The notes under the pieces were generated by a model, which saw only the letters and a program-made list of their open reading frames with translations, had not been told where the DNA came from and did not search any database. Shown in pieces: positions 31,101-42,026 of a DNA stretch of 64,000 nt (positions are counted from its first letter, which is position 1; every line of letters starts with the position of its first letter). The translations under genes were made by a program, and so were the position numbers. Source of the DNA: Zopfochytrium polystomum (taxonomy: Eukaryota > Chytridiomycota > Chytridiomycetes > Chytridiales > Chytridiaceae); assembly GCA_025765615.1 (NCBI GenBank), contig JAIVFJ010000010.1, positions 62,001-126,000 of the forward strand, written 5' to 3'.

Positions 31101-32646
31101 CCCTCGAAACCCAGAGTCCCCTGGGTCGTATAACTCTTGGATCGACGACTGGGCAGGGTTCACCGAATCATCATGGTGCTGTGGAGTCTGCTGTTGTTGA
31201 GAGTACTGCTGTTGCCGTGGAGGTCTGTGGGACAGACCGGCCGTCTGACGGTAAAACGCCTCTTGGTCAGAAGAAGTCCGATGAACAGATGTAGCGGTTG
31301 TGGTGGATGCGAATGGGACAGTGTGGCCGGTATTGTGGGTTCGCAACGGCTGATTTGGGACCAGTATGCGTTTGGAGGGTTTCAAGCGACTTTGAACCGA
31401 AGGATCAACTGCTCCCGAATACTGCTGCGCAGGGTGAGCGATATATTGCTCAACCGATGGCGCGTGCCCGCCAGCCATTGCTGCTCCACTGAGCGCATTA
31501 GATTGCGCCTTCCCTTTTCTAGATCTTGTTGGGTCGAATAAGAGACCGGGGGACACCGAGGAGCTGGGTTCCTGATGGATATCCTCGTAAGGGCCGTCGA
31601 ATGTTGCATCGCCGTCTTGGTCTGAATCCGATTGTGACAAGTCGTTCGGTTCTTCAGTTAGGCCAAGTGCTGGACCTTGAATCAGGCCACTCAGCAACGC
31701 TTCAACAGTCTTGAGGCGGGCCTGAAGCGTTGTCTGTGGCTTCGGCTCTTGACGCTTCGGCGGCCCGCGTTTCCGCTGAGGGGCGGAATAGGCTATGAAA
31801 ATGGAATTAGACCATCCAAGCGCAGTCGATTGTGAAAAGGAGGACGAAAACCTACTGCAAACAAGACCGAAAGCGAGGCATCCTTCACAAGGAGTCCTTC
31901 CTGAACATCTTGTCCGCTTCTTTCGGCAGGCTAAAGCAAAAACGTTAACCGACCGAAAAGAACAGTTTTTAGGCAAACGACACTCAACTGTCGCATGCGC
32001 GAGTGCTCCTCGTTCGTTTGAATGGCGCAGACATGGAGTCGGCCGCGGCGGCCGCAGCCGCAGCAGCAGTTGTCATGTGCGGCAACATCATGGTGTTGGA
32101 GTTTCCAGGGTGCTGCTGCTGCTGCTGCTGCTGCTGTTGGAGTTGCTGTTGCTGTTGCTGTAGCTGAATTTGCTGCTGCTGGGTCAGAGAATCCTGGGGC
32201 ATCGGGGTTTGGCGGACAACGGTTGAAGCGGGTAGGACTGGAACTGAATCTGAAATTGCAGCTGTCGGATGAAGTCGGCGCTGCACCGTTTGTGGTTGGT
32301 GCTGTGATGGGTTCGACGGCGTGGAGGTAGTGGATGCAGTGGCAACTGGAAGGAACGAGCTTGCTGTTCCCCCGGACCCAGACCGGTGGCGATTGACCCC
32401 ACGAGACGACGATGGACCTGAGCGACTGCCCAACGAAGAGTGCTGGCCACCAGAGCTGAACTGGTTGTCGGGCATCAAGTAAGGGGAGTCAGTTGCTGAC
32501 GACGACTGTTCCACTGGCGATACGCCTCCTGTCACCTGACGCTGCTGTTGTTGCGGCTGCTGCTGCTGGAGCAGGAGCTGCTGATGCTGCTGCGCCAGCT
32601 GGATCTGATGCTGCTGCAGTTGCTGCTGGTTAGCTCTTTTGTGCAT
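28168..32646 (-). CDS. Zn(II)2Cys6 transcription factor with fungal-specific trans domain
   Basis: Five exons (32646-31989, 31930-31856, 31792-30306, 30253-29839, 29783-28168) with consistent phases give 1,416 residues. An in-frame stop just upstream makes 32646 the first Met. Residues 1 to about 200 are Gln-, Ser- and Ala-rich. The zinc cluster lies at residues 218-244, spanning the first intron, with the exact spacing CX2CX6CX5CX2CX6C (RACDTCRKKRTRC then PCEGC and GLVC). A basic linker (RKRGPPKR) and a short heptad-like helix (LQARLKTVEALLSGL) follow, the usual DNA-contact and dimer parts. The trans domain starts at VEHLVELYFDSVHPLFPMI and continues through NVQALLLLCMVGQGTN and TWFCLYILDRYTSVVEGRP. 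The C-terminus is Gly/Ser-rich and probably an activation region. It is nuclear; its targets cannot be inferred. The cluster sits unusually far from the N-terminus. Confidence 0.93.
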
Positions 32647-32974
32647 CGAGTAACCCCCAAGACGGTAGTGCTAACAAATCGCCTGTAGTCGGGTGGTGGT
32701 GCCCGCAGGAGGGATCTGATGGAGAGGCTGGCTCCTCTCCTGGGAAGGAGGAGGCTGGGGGATATCACGTGATGATCTCTCCAGCGAGAAAGAGAGGGAA
32801 AGCTTGGGAGAGCGACAGAGCCGGACAGAGAGAGGGATCGATCGAGGCCAGAGTCTGGAAATGGCTTTGTGTGTCCACAGTCCCACAACCAATCCTCAAT
32901 GGACAATTTCAGCGTACCTCCTCACCACAAAAAAAAAAAAAAAGAAAGCCGCTTGGGCTGCTGGAAGCGGAGTA
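32647..32974. other. Divergent promoter region, regulator (-) and C2 protein (+)
   Basis: 328 bp separate two outward-reading starts. The right end has a 16-nt A tract (32929-32944) about 30 bp before the C2-protein ATG. No TATA box is evident. Confidence 0.55.
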
Positions 32975-35900
32975 ATGGTCGACTGCGACGTGGACATCGC
33001 GGTTCGCCTCTCCGATGTCGAATTCGACGCGGAGGGGCTGTACTTTGTGAAGGTCGACGCCGTAGTTGCGACGGATCTGCTCGGTTCTGAGCGATCCGAG
33101 GTCCACTCGCCTGCGACGCGCTGCCCGGCATTCCAAACGAACACGTTCCACTTCGTTGCAACATTCGAGCAAGTGGCGAAAGCGACCGCGTCTTTGACTC
33201 GCACGGCTGGTGGCGTTGACGGATTTGGAGGTGGTGGAAACGAAGGCGAGGGCGGCGGGGTTGGAAGTCTGGTCGTGACCGCCTACAACGTTGGCGGCAC
33301 TGGGTTTTCGACTTACGGAACGCACAATAGGGGTCTCTCCTTGGACGATCTGAAACCAGGGAGTGAGACTTCAACCCTCATCCCACTGCGCTCACCTTCG
33401 ACGGATCAAATCGTTGGAACCATCCGAGTGGAGGTGTCAGTTGAGCCCGTGCGGAATGAGCTGACCGACAATCCAGTCGCCCGGAATGTGGTGGCTTCCT
33501 TCGAAAGCGAGGACGGTTACGGCCGCTTGATGCTGACACGATCATTTATTGACTTGACGGACGACTTTCCGCGCTTCACGGCTGCGGACAAGTTGCCAGG
33601 CGAAGGTAAGCGATTGAGAACATACATTGGCAGACACGCTGAAAACTTTTAGACTCGCAACCACTTACGCTGGGAGGCAGTGCTAAAACTGGTATGAATC
33701 ACGCCTTTTCCTATTTCCCCCCACGTAAACCTCGAACTAAATGAACCAAAAGGTTTCATCTCGGACAACGAGGGCCAAAGGGAAGGCATCCGCATTGTAA
33801 TCGCAGTCCACGATGTTTGGGACCTACCGATGATCTTCAATCCAACTACAAACAAGCTCCTCCCACCGGCAGCTTTTGTGTCCGTCAAGCCCATCGAGGA
33901 TGCAGAGAAAAAAATTCCGGCAAAGTCCGTCACTGCAGTTGCAAAGCCGGGGACGTACGTAGTAAGATTATGGGAAAGCAGCGACGAAGTCTAATGCTTC
34001 GAATACACGTAGCGAAGCAACATTCGGCGAGGTGTTGATTCTCGACATATCAGAGCCTTACAGCCCTAATTCGACTCCGCACGCGTTCATTTCTGTTGCG
34101 GACAACATCACCCGCCGATATCTTGCGAAGTTCATTCTTGCCGTGGGATTCAAACACTTTCCGCTGAATAGACAAGCCTCGTTCGTTCTTCGTTCTGTGT
34201 CACCCCGGATAAATATCCCAAGCCCATGCCTGAGAGTAAGCATTAAGACAATCGATGTGGCAATGTGCAAGCCACTTCAACTTCAGGATTACTACGCAAA
34301 GAGGGTATTTGTTTTAGAATGCATTCTACGTGGAATCGTGAGGACACCCCTACCCTTTGGTGCCCGCTGCATTGCCGTCGTGCGGGTGGAGCCCAATGCC
34401 AGTGCATACCTCGCAACATTGATTTCAAGGCACAAAACTCTCAAGGTAGTTTCTGCAATGCTTAACGCGCTGCTGAATTTCCGCTTCTTCGTGAAAGCCT
34501 GCTAAGGCGAAGCAAACGTTGGAACCATCAGCGCAGCTGGATTTCGACTCTCAAGGGCGCCTTATCAGCACATATCCCCTTGACGAATGCAGTGTGCGTG
34601 GGTTGAAGGACATCAGTGGCTCCTTTGGAAAACAGATTCCTGCCCGCGACTCAGCTCCAAAGCCGTACTACCAAATGACAATCAGTTCCAAATTCGACAT
34701 CAACCCGACATGGAATGAGCACTTCACTTTCGTTTTGGACGCAGTAAAGTATCGATTCAAACTTCGTTTGTTTTACTAAAGATAATACTCGAATTCTTAC
34801 AATTTTCGCGTCGATCTCGCTGTTCCAACCGGGGAAAAAGGAAGAATACGGCCAAGACTCTGCCCTCATCGTTGAGTTTTACCGAGATCCACCAGTATCG
34901 CAACCCTCAAAGTCGGACGGCACACCAACAGTTTCCCAGTCCATTCGCCCCATTAACGACCTTTTCGGCTACACGTCGCTACCTCTACGAAACTTCACGG
35001 GGGCAGACGCAGGTCGAATAAGGTCCGTAGAGGACGCACACGTGCGATTGTTTCCACCGTACTCGAATCTGCCTGGTGCAGATCACGTGCAATGTGCCGT
35101 GGAGATTCGCGTTCCTGATAACTGGGTCAGTGGGAGGGAGAAACTATTTTTCTGGGCACCTTCTGAGACGCTTCCCTTCATAAGCGAGGCCAAATGAACG
35201 CTGGTGGGAAGAAGAAGCCGACTCAGCCGCCGACCATCCCGACGAAGTCTAGCACGGTTTTCGGCTCTGTGCCTGATTTTGCCAATGACCCTGATGATAA
35301 GCGGGAGTCCACCGAGCGGCGCAGTCGTCCGTCAACGCCTTTGTAAGTTCAATCTTTCTTTCGTTTTTTTTCGCGAAGTTCGCGAATCTCCCTTCCTTTT
35401 TTTTTTGTTTTTTTTTTTTTTTTTGGTTTTTGTTTTGTCGTTGTGAGCAATCTTGGCATGCTAAGCAAAGAGCTTTTTTGACCAAAAACTAACTAAATTT
35501 CTTAGAAAGGTTGCTGATAGCCAAAGCAAGAATGCTCTTATGGAACGGCTGATGCGTGAGATCGATCAGCGCGGCGCCGCGATTCGGAAACTTGGACAGG
35601 ATTTGGTGAATTGCAGAGAACGGAATCTTGCCCTGGAGGTTAGCGATATCATTGTTTGCTTAAGAGAACCTTAGATCTCTACATCACCATAGACACAGAT
35701 TCGACAGCTTGAGAGTGAGAAAAAGGCGATGGAAGCGCAGCACCAAAATATGATGCACGCAGTGGATTTGGACGTGATATCCCGAGCGGAACTCGAAAAG
35801 CGATACATCATACTCAGCGGGAAACTTCAGCATGAAATCGCACGGGGGAAAAAAATGGCAGGCACCCTGCATCAGCTCCAGTTCGCGACGATTGCGGTGA

Positions 35901-37189
35901 GTTGGCCCCTTTTGAGCTATGCTTCTTCCCCAAATGGTGTAAAGCATACCTCAAGATTCTAAGCTTACAGGCAAACTTTTCGGAAACAGAAAAATAAAGT
36001 GGAGAAGGAGTATTTGGAGCTACGACAGGCTCATACTGCGCAACAAGAGACACTGCAGAGGCTGCAGGTTAGCTTACTTGGTGCCTTCTATTAGCTCATT
36101 TCGAAGGTCTCATCCATGCCTTCCTCAAACAGGCTAAAGTGCAGCAGGTATCTAACCTAAAAGAAGCTATGATAGAGCAAGAGTCGCTTGTGAAAAAACT
36201 GAAGGCGAAACTCGCAGTGAATGCACGGTTACACGAAAACGGTAATTTCTCTCCACTTGGCAGCTCACCAATCTCACTCAGTTGCGTCGGATTAGATGCG
36301 CAGCCGTCGCCATTGGCAAGTCCATCAACCGCACTTGCAGACAATGCTCTTAGAGAGGAAAACAAGAAACTGCAAGCTCAAGTGGCGGAGCTAGAGGCTA
36401 AGGTTGAACCATTACTTGCACCTTTGTTTGCGGACGAACTGATTTTTCTGCTGATATTTTCATGATGCGGTGGCGGCTTCCATCATTTAGCTCCAGCGGC
36501 AGACCACCTCTGCGCTTGCAATTGGGGTAGGCCTATTTTTAACTAGATGCACTTCATCTTCTTTGAGAATCATTTATGAAACCCGCACCTTCCACAGTCG
36601 CGATGTACGGAGGAGGACTACGTGAACGCGCTGTTACGAGCGGAGACCAGCGAAGTGCGGGTTGCGGCTCTGGAAGCAGAGGTGCGTTTGTTTGGGGAGC
36701 TTTTCTCCAGGCGAGCCCAATCGTCCGGCTAGTTGTCGTCTTTTCCTGCAATACAATGCCTCACATTCCCTAATACCCCCCTCCGCCCCCCATTCCCGGA
36801 ACGTGGCTGCGTCCAACCTCGAATCGTAAACGAAGCTCCTCCAAAGTGCCAAGAACTTTGCAAGCAAGCTGTCTGGATTGACCGAAAGACTTCGCGTGTA
36901 CGAGGCCGGCGCCGCAGTTGGTTCAGCAGCTACAATTCCACCGTCCAAGGTTAGATCGAAGTTAGTTTTTCTTTTTGGGGTGGAGTGGGGGGGGGGTTGG
37001 ACAAACTTGGGGCTTCGTGTTCATTGCCAACTAACACAAGAATTGCTTTGTGCGACTTCCCGCTTCTTCGTTCCTGACATTGGTTTAAAAACTTAGGCGC
37101 CAAACACAGCGCCGCGACAGGGAGTCGGAACGCCAGCCCCCCTATCTTCGGTGCGGCTGCGACCGATTACGACGGGGACCGACCCTTAG
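32975..37189 (+). CDS. C2-domain and coiled-coil protein, possibly CCDC33-like
   Basis: About 15 exons: 32975-33605, 33653-33691, 33753-33954, 34013-34445, 34507-34743, 34841-35125, 35227-35342, 35506-35638, 35693-35896, 35990-36067, 36133-36402, 36491-36526, 36598-36681, 36836-36949 and 37097-37189; about 984 residues. The N-terminal part (VEFDAEGLYFVKVDAVV) and later beta-rich blocks (IRIVIAVHDVWDLPM, FGEVLILDISEPY, NPTWNEHFTFVLDA, DSALIVEFYRDPP) look like two or three C2 domains. From about residue 640 the protein is heptad-rich coiled coil. This order recalls CCDC33 and other ciliary C2/coiled-coil proteins, but the family name is a guess. The 34744-34840 intron is unsure: its acceptor lacks a pyrimidine tract and a perfect TACTAA lies earlier. 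The 35126-35226 intron also has an alternative pair of sites. Confidence 0.7.
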
Positions 37190-37338
37190 TGTGCGGTGCG
37201 TCCATTCGGGCCAGCTTCTTAGTGGATTCCGGGGGGTAGAAGCGGATCATCTATGTGCCAAATATGAGTGGGAGCTATGCGGGGCGGGAAAAAGAAGAAA
37301 AAAAAAATTAGAACGACACAAAACCCCACGCCGCAAAG
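37190..37338. promoter_or_regulatory. Short spacer and promoter of the amino-acid transporter gene
   Basis: Only 149 bp lie between the stop of the C2 protein and the transporter ATG, both on the plus strand. The spacer must hold the 3' end of one and the 5' end of the other. No clear TATA box is seen. Confidence 0.45.
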
Positions 37339-40299
37339 ATGGCGAGCGGCCAAGACCTGATCGGGCTGCACACCGCCACCAACCCGATTCCAGCCGCCGG
37401 CGCCGCTCACAGCTCGCCCACCCCGCCCTCGCCCTCTCCCGCACCCTCCCTCGACTTTGCCGTCGCCCCGTCCTCCCCGCCCACCCCCCCGCGGCGCTCT
37501 TCTTCGCACGAGTCATCCCCGCCATCCGCCCAGTCCTCGTCGCCGTCGTCCTACTCCCTCACGTCCGTCGCTCTCCTTTCCCCGCAGAGCCACCACCGCG
37601 CCCTGCACCGCAGCGCCGCATCCGCCCTCTCGAATACCACCACCACTACCAGCGCCAACGGCACCGCGTACGGCGGCGGCGACGACTACGACAACAACGA
37701 CGACACGATTCCGCTGCGGGCGGCGGGGGCGGGCGGCGGGGACGGCGGCCGCGGCGCGACAAGGGCGACAGTGCCCGGTTCCACCGCCACGGCGCGGTTC
37801 TCGGCGTTTCTGGCGCGGCTCGTGGCGACCAAGGACGTGTCTGGCTTGGCGGCGACGGCGGCTGCTGCGCGTTATGGCGGTGGCGACGGCGGCGGCGATG
37901 ACGGCGATGGCGCCGGACTCCTGCTTACGAAGCGCGGGAGCGGAAACGGCGACGACGACGGTGACGAGGACGGCGCCGCGGACGCGGACGCAGAGGCCGG
38001 GGGGGGAGGCAGCGGCGGCGACGCCCACGGGACGACGGGGTATAAGCGAAAGCTGACCGCGTTCGATCTGACAATGATCGGGATTGGCGGGATCATCGGA
38101 GCCGGAATCTGTTTAGTGCTTTCTCTTTTTCTCTTTTTTTTCTTTGCGCTTTAGCTTCTACCTTCGTTGCGATGCTGAAACTCTCATCGTTTCTGTGTTA
38201 TCTCCAAACCAGTCGTGGTAAGCACATCTTCATTCGATCCGGTTTGAATAGCGCTCCATTGATTGACACTGCAGATCACTGGCCGCGCCGCAGCGACAAC
38301 TGCCGGCCCTGCCCTCGTTATTTCGTTCATGATTGCGGGCAGCGTTGCGGCACTGGCATCCCTCTGCTACGCGGAAATGGCCTCTCTCGTTCCCGTGGCA
38401 GGGTCGGCCTATACGTGTGAGTTGCAATTTTTTTTTTTTTGCATTTTTTACTCCAGCAATTCATAACTGAGGGACACTATGAACCCACAGATGCTTACGC
38501 AACACTTGGCGAGCTCGCGGCGTGGGTCATTGGCTGGGATCTAATGCTCGAGTACCTCGTCGGTGCTGCGACTGTCGCCGTCGGCTGGTCCGGTGAGTAC
38601 TGGCATACGCAACGATCTTCCGTTTGTCACAAGGAAGCTCACAGCACACAACTGCACCGCCTAGAATACCTAACAAACTTTATCCACACGATCACGGGCA
38701 AGTACCTGGACGCGCGCTTTGTGAACGCAACGTGGATTTGGAACGGACACACCGCACAGCGCAACATGGTCGCGTGTCCATCCGGGTCAACGGTCCCGCC
38801 TGGCGACAACGAAGCGGACGCGCGTTGCGCTGCGTACGGGAATGTGAGGCGTTTTCCGTTCGACCCTTTTTTTTTTTGCTTGGCGCCTTGCAACTCTTCC
38901 AATTCCACCTCTGCATCGATCGACCGACCACGAGCTAACCCTTTGTCCACCACCTTGTCCCCAACTACTTTGCCCCTTTTTGGCAAAACGCTCCCAGTTT
39001 ATGGCGATGGGCATGAGCGCAGCGATTACTTTGATTCTGTTGGTGGGCGTCAAGACGTCAACAAGTGTGAACGCAGCGTTTGTTGCCATCAAGTTGGTGG
39101 TGGTGCTTGTGTTTATCGGAGTTGGGGTGAGCCTTTGATGTTGATTTGATTTGATATTAATGTGTGTCTGTGTGTGTGGTTGCTTTCGACTTTGTTCTGA
39201 TACTGTCATGTTATAGGCAGCCTACATCAAACCAGCTAACTACCATCCGTTTGTTCCACCGAGCGAAGGGTAAGAGGAATTCGGTGTTCCACCAACTGTG
39301 GCACACTTTTCATGCCCGCCGAGCTGAGCAGTATTTTATGAGAACTTAAACCTTTGCCTTCAACTTCTCCCTTTCGACTTTGTTTCCCCGCTCGATGAAT
39401 GGCAGTTGGGGAAAGTACGGCTGGAGCGGCGTTTTCCAAGCATCGATGACTGTTTTCTTTGCGTACATCGGTGAGAGGAGAGCAGAGAGAGGGGGGCGAC
39501 CCGCCAGTGCGTACTCGTCTTCACATGTTGCTCGTGGCCTGCCGCCTTACCCCCTGTAGCTCGTTAAAAAAAGAAAAAAAACTGACATTGCTATGCACCA
39601 GGGTTCGACGCGGTCTCCACGGCGTCGCAAGAGGCGCGGAATCCTCGACGCGATGTGCCGATCGGGATATTAGCGAGCTTGTTCATTTGCACGGCGCTTT
39701 GTGAGTGTGATTACTATGTAACAACTCGGAATCATTTCTGATATAACGACCTCTCAGACATTGCCGTTACGGCTGTTCTGACGGGTGTAAAAAAGTACAC
39801 GGACGTGAGTACAATCCTCTCGCACCCCTCACGCCTTCAGCGTCCCTCTCGACTTCTCTTTTTTCACGGCGTTTCTAAGCGTTCCTACTCTCCATACTGT
39901 GTGTCGCAAATTTCCAGATCGACCCGTCGTCGCCCTTTTCTTCGGCGCTGCCAAACCTACCGGCCGTGTCACTGCTGATCGACGTCGGAGCGCTGTCGGG
40001 GCTTGCGTCGGTGATGCTGGTGCTGATGCTGGGGCAACCGCGGATCCTGCAAGCGATGGCCTCGGACGGGCTGCTGCCGCCGGTTTTTGCGACGGTCTCG
40101 AAGCGGACGGGGGTGCCGGTGTGGGGCACGGCGACGACGGGCGTGCTGTGCGCGGTGCTGTCGGGGGTGCTGCCGATTGACGTGTTGGGGCACATGACGT
40201 CGGTGGGTTCTGAGATTTCTTACCCGCGTTGACGCTCGCGCTTTCTTCTGAGCTTCTTGTTTTCTCTCCACCTTCGTAAAACGCGCGTCAACGCGTTTT

Positions 40300-40337
<38 letters not shown>

Positions 40338-40838
40338 ATTATCAACCATACTTTTCCTCCCTACTTCTTCAAACAGGTCGGCACGCTTTTCGGATTCGCG
40401 GTAGTTTGCGCGGCGGTGCCGATCCTGCGGTACACGCAGCCGACGCTGCCGCGGCCGTTCGCGGTGCCGGGCGGCGCGGTGGTGGGCGGGTACGTGATAC
40501 CGATCGTGGGGTGCGTGGCGTCGGTGCTGCTCATGGCGGCGGGGCCGGGCGGGTCGCTGGTGCGGCTGGTGGGGTGGATGGCGGTGGGGCTGGTGGTGTA
40601 CGCGGGTTACGGGTGGTGGGGGAGCGCGGTGGGGCGGCGAAAGGGCGGCGGCGGCGGCGGCGGCGGCGGTGCGATGACGTCGTCCTTGTCGTCGTTGACG
40701 TCCGCCGGGGGGGACTACGCGGGCGTGGGCGTAAGGGAAGGGGGCGAAGCCGGGCGGGCGGGGTCTGCGGGAGACGGCGGCGCCGACGGCGGACGCGGAC
40801 GGTTTGTGGCGGTGCCTACGACGGCGCAGTCCGAGTGA
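37339..40838 (+). CDS. Cationic amino-acid transporter (APC superfamily, CAT type)
   Basis: Twelve exons: 37339-38110, 38213-38217, 38275-38416, 38491-38592, 38665-38843, 38998-39126, 39217-39269, 39406-39470, 39602-39700, 39758-39804, 39918-40202 and 40377-40838; 779 residues. About 235 residues of low-complexity Ser/Pro/Ala/Gly cytoplasmic N-terminus precede the first helix, [21 protein letters not shown], the substrate-binding GIGxxIGxGIF motif. Further hallmarks are [66 protein letters not shown] and [11 protein letters not shown], then [16 protein letters not shown] and two or more C-terminal helices. This is the SLC7A/CAT order. The large extracellular loop after helix 3 has several Cys. 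The protein imports amino acids, probably basic ones, at the plasma membrane or vacuole. The long disordered N-terminus is unusual for the family. Confidence 0.92.
38213..38217 (+). other. 5-nt microexon in the amino-acid transporter gene
   Basis: Exon 1 ends ...GGAATCT before GTTTAG; exon 3 begins ATCACTGGC. Neither direct joining nor read-through gives the family motif. The five bases TCGTG, flanked by CCAAACCAG on the left and GTAAGC on the right, complete the codons for Phe-Val and give GAGIFVITG. Both flanking introns are about 57-102 nt. Confidence 0.72.
40301..40333. repeat. (CT)n microsatellite in the last intron of the transporter gene
   Basis: Perfect CT dinucleotide run ending about 43 nt before the acceptor AACAG, so it could serve as an extended pyrimidine tract. 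Confidence 0.95.
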
Positions 40839-41182
40839 ATTTCTCCCTGTCTGTCTGTCTCCTTTGCATTTTTGCATGAGCGAGCAATCGAGCCAGCAAG
40901 CACATGCTGGCTTTTTCTTTCTCCATCCCGACACGCTCTTTCTTTTCTTTTCTTTTCTCTTTTTTTTTTCTGTTTTTTTTGTTTTGTCCACATTATTATT
41001 TCCTTTACTTGGAGGGATTGGAGGGAGATTTGTGGACAATGGACTGAGAACAATCAGAGAGGACAAAAGAAACACAAGGAGATGCAGCTGCTGTGTGCGT
41101 GTGTGTGGCTGCAGGTGTGCAACGTTGGTTTTTGCGCCTCTTTCTCTCTCTCTCTCCCTCTCTCTCTCTCGCTCATTTGCCC

Positions 41183-41213
<31 letters not shown>

Positions 41214-41841
41214 TTCTCTTTCGCCAAGGCTGACTGTGGCTGAAGACACGGACTACACAGAGACAGAGGCGGTAAACTAACAGAAAAAACTCCTCCCGTT
41301 CTTCTGTTCCTTTTTCCTTTTTTTAATTTTTTTTTTCTTTTTGGGCTTTGACATCTCCAAATTTTTCCCTTTATTTTTTTTTCTTCCCCCTTTTCCGGCG
41401 CTCTGTCTCCATCCCAGTCGCTCACTTAAGGTGATTGATTGCGCCCAATCTCTTTGAAGGAAAGCGTATCATGATCTCTCTCTGTCTCTAGTCTCTCCCA
41501 CTCGCTCTCTCTCTCTCCATCCCTCTCTCTCCCTCTCTCTCTGTGCAACATGAGATATTTAAAAGGAGTCCTCGCGTCCACAGGCTCTCCCTCCATTCCT
41601 CGCGCCGCCCGCCGTTCATTCCTTTCCGCCGCCCCCCCCCCCCCCTTCCCCCTCCGCGACTCCCACCCAACTCTTCGCGGCCCTCGGCTGCAGGCCATTT
41701 CCTCGACCCACACCAGTTTGATATCCTAGACGATAGACGGCCCGCTACCTTCCGCCGACTGCTGCCCCGACTAACCAGGCTTAAATCGGTGAGTATGAGC
41801 GATGAAGCACTGAAAAGTGGAGAGGAGGACGAAACAAAAAA

Positions 41842-41873
<32 letters not shown>

Positions 41874-42026
41874 AGAAAAAGGATGGCGCAATTCTTCTTT
41901 TATTTTTTTTAATTGGAATCCTTGGCTCTTTCCGCAGACAATCTTCTAAAAAAAGATTCTGTGCCCCGTTCGCATCTCCTCCTCCACCCAGCCCCCATTT
42001 TCCCTCTCCCCCCCTTCCCCCCCGAC
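40839..42026. other. Intergenic region with CT microsatellites, and 5' leader of the glycosyltransferase gene
   Basis: No gene is seen. TCTG repeats follow the transporter stop (40847-40861) and CT-rich tracts lie at 41140-41223 and 41500-41542. A leader intron is likely at 41789-41937 (donor CG|GTGAGT, acceptor CCGCAG), with A18-22 inside it. Upstream ATGs within that intron would be removed by splicing. Confidence 0.6.

Noticed and set aside
37191..38056. Arg/Pro-rich alternative frames over the first exon of the amino-acid transporter
   Set aside because: They are shadows of a GC-rich low-complexity exon. Only the frame from 37339 leads into the membrane motif.
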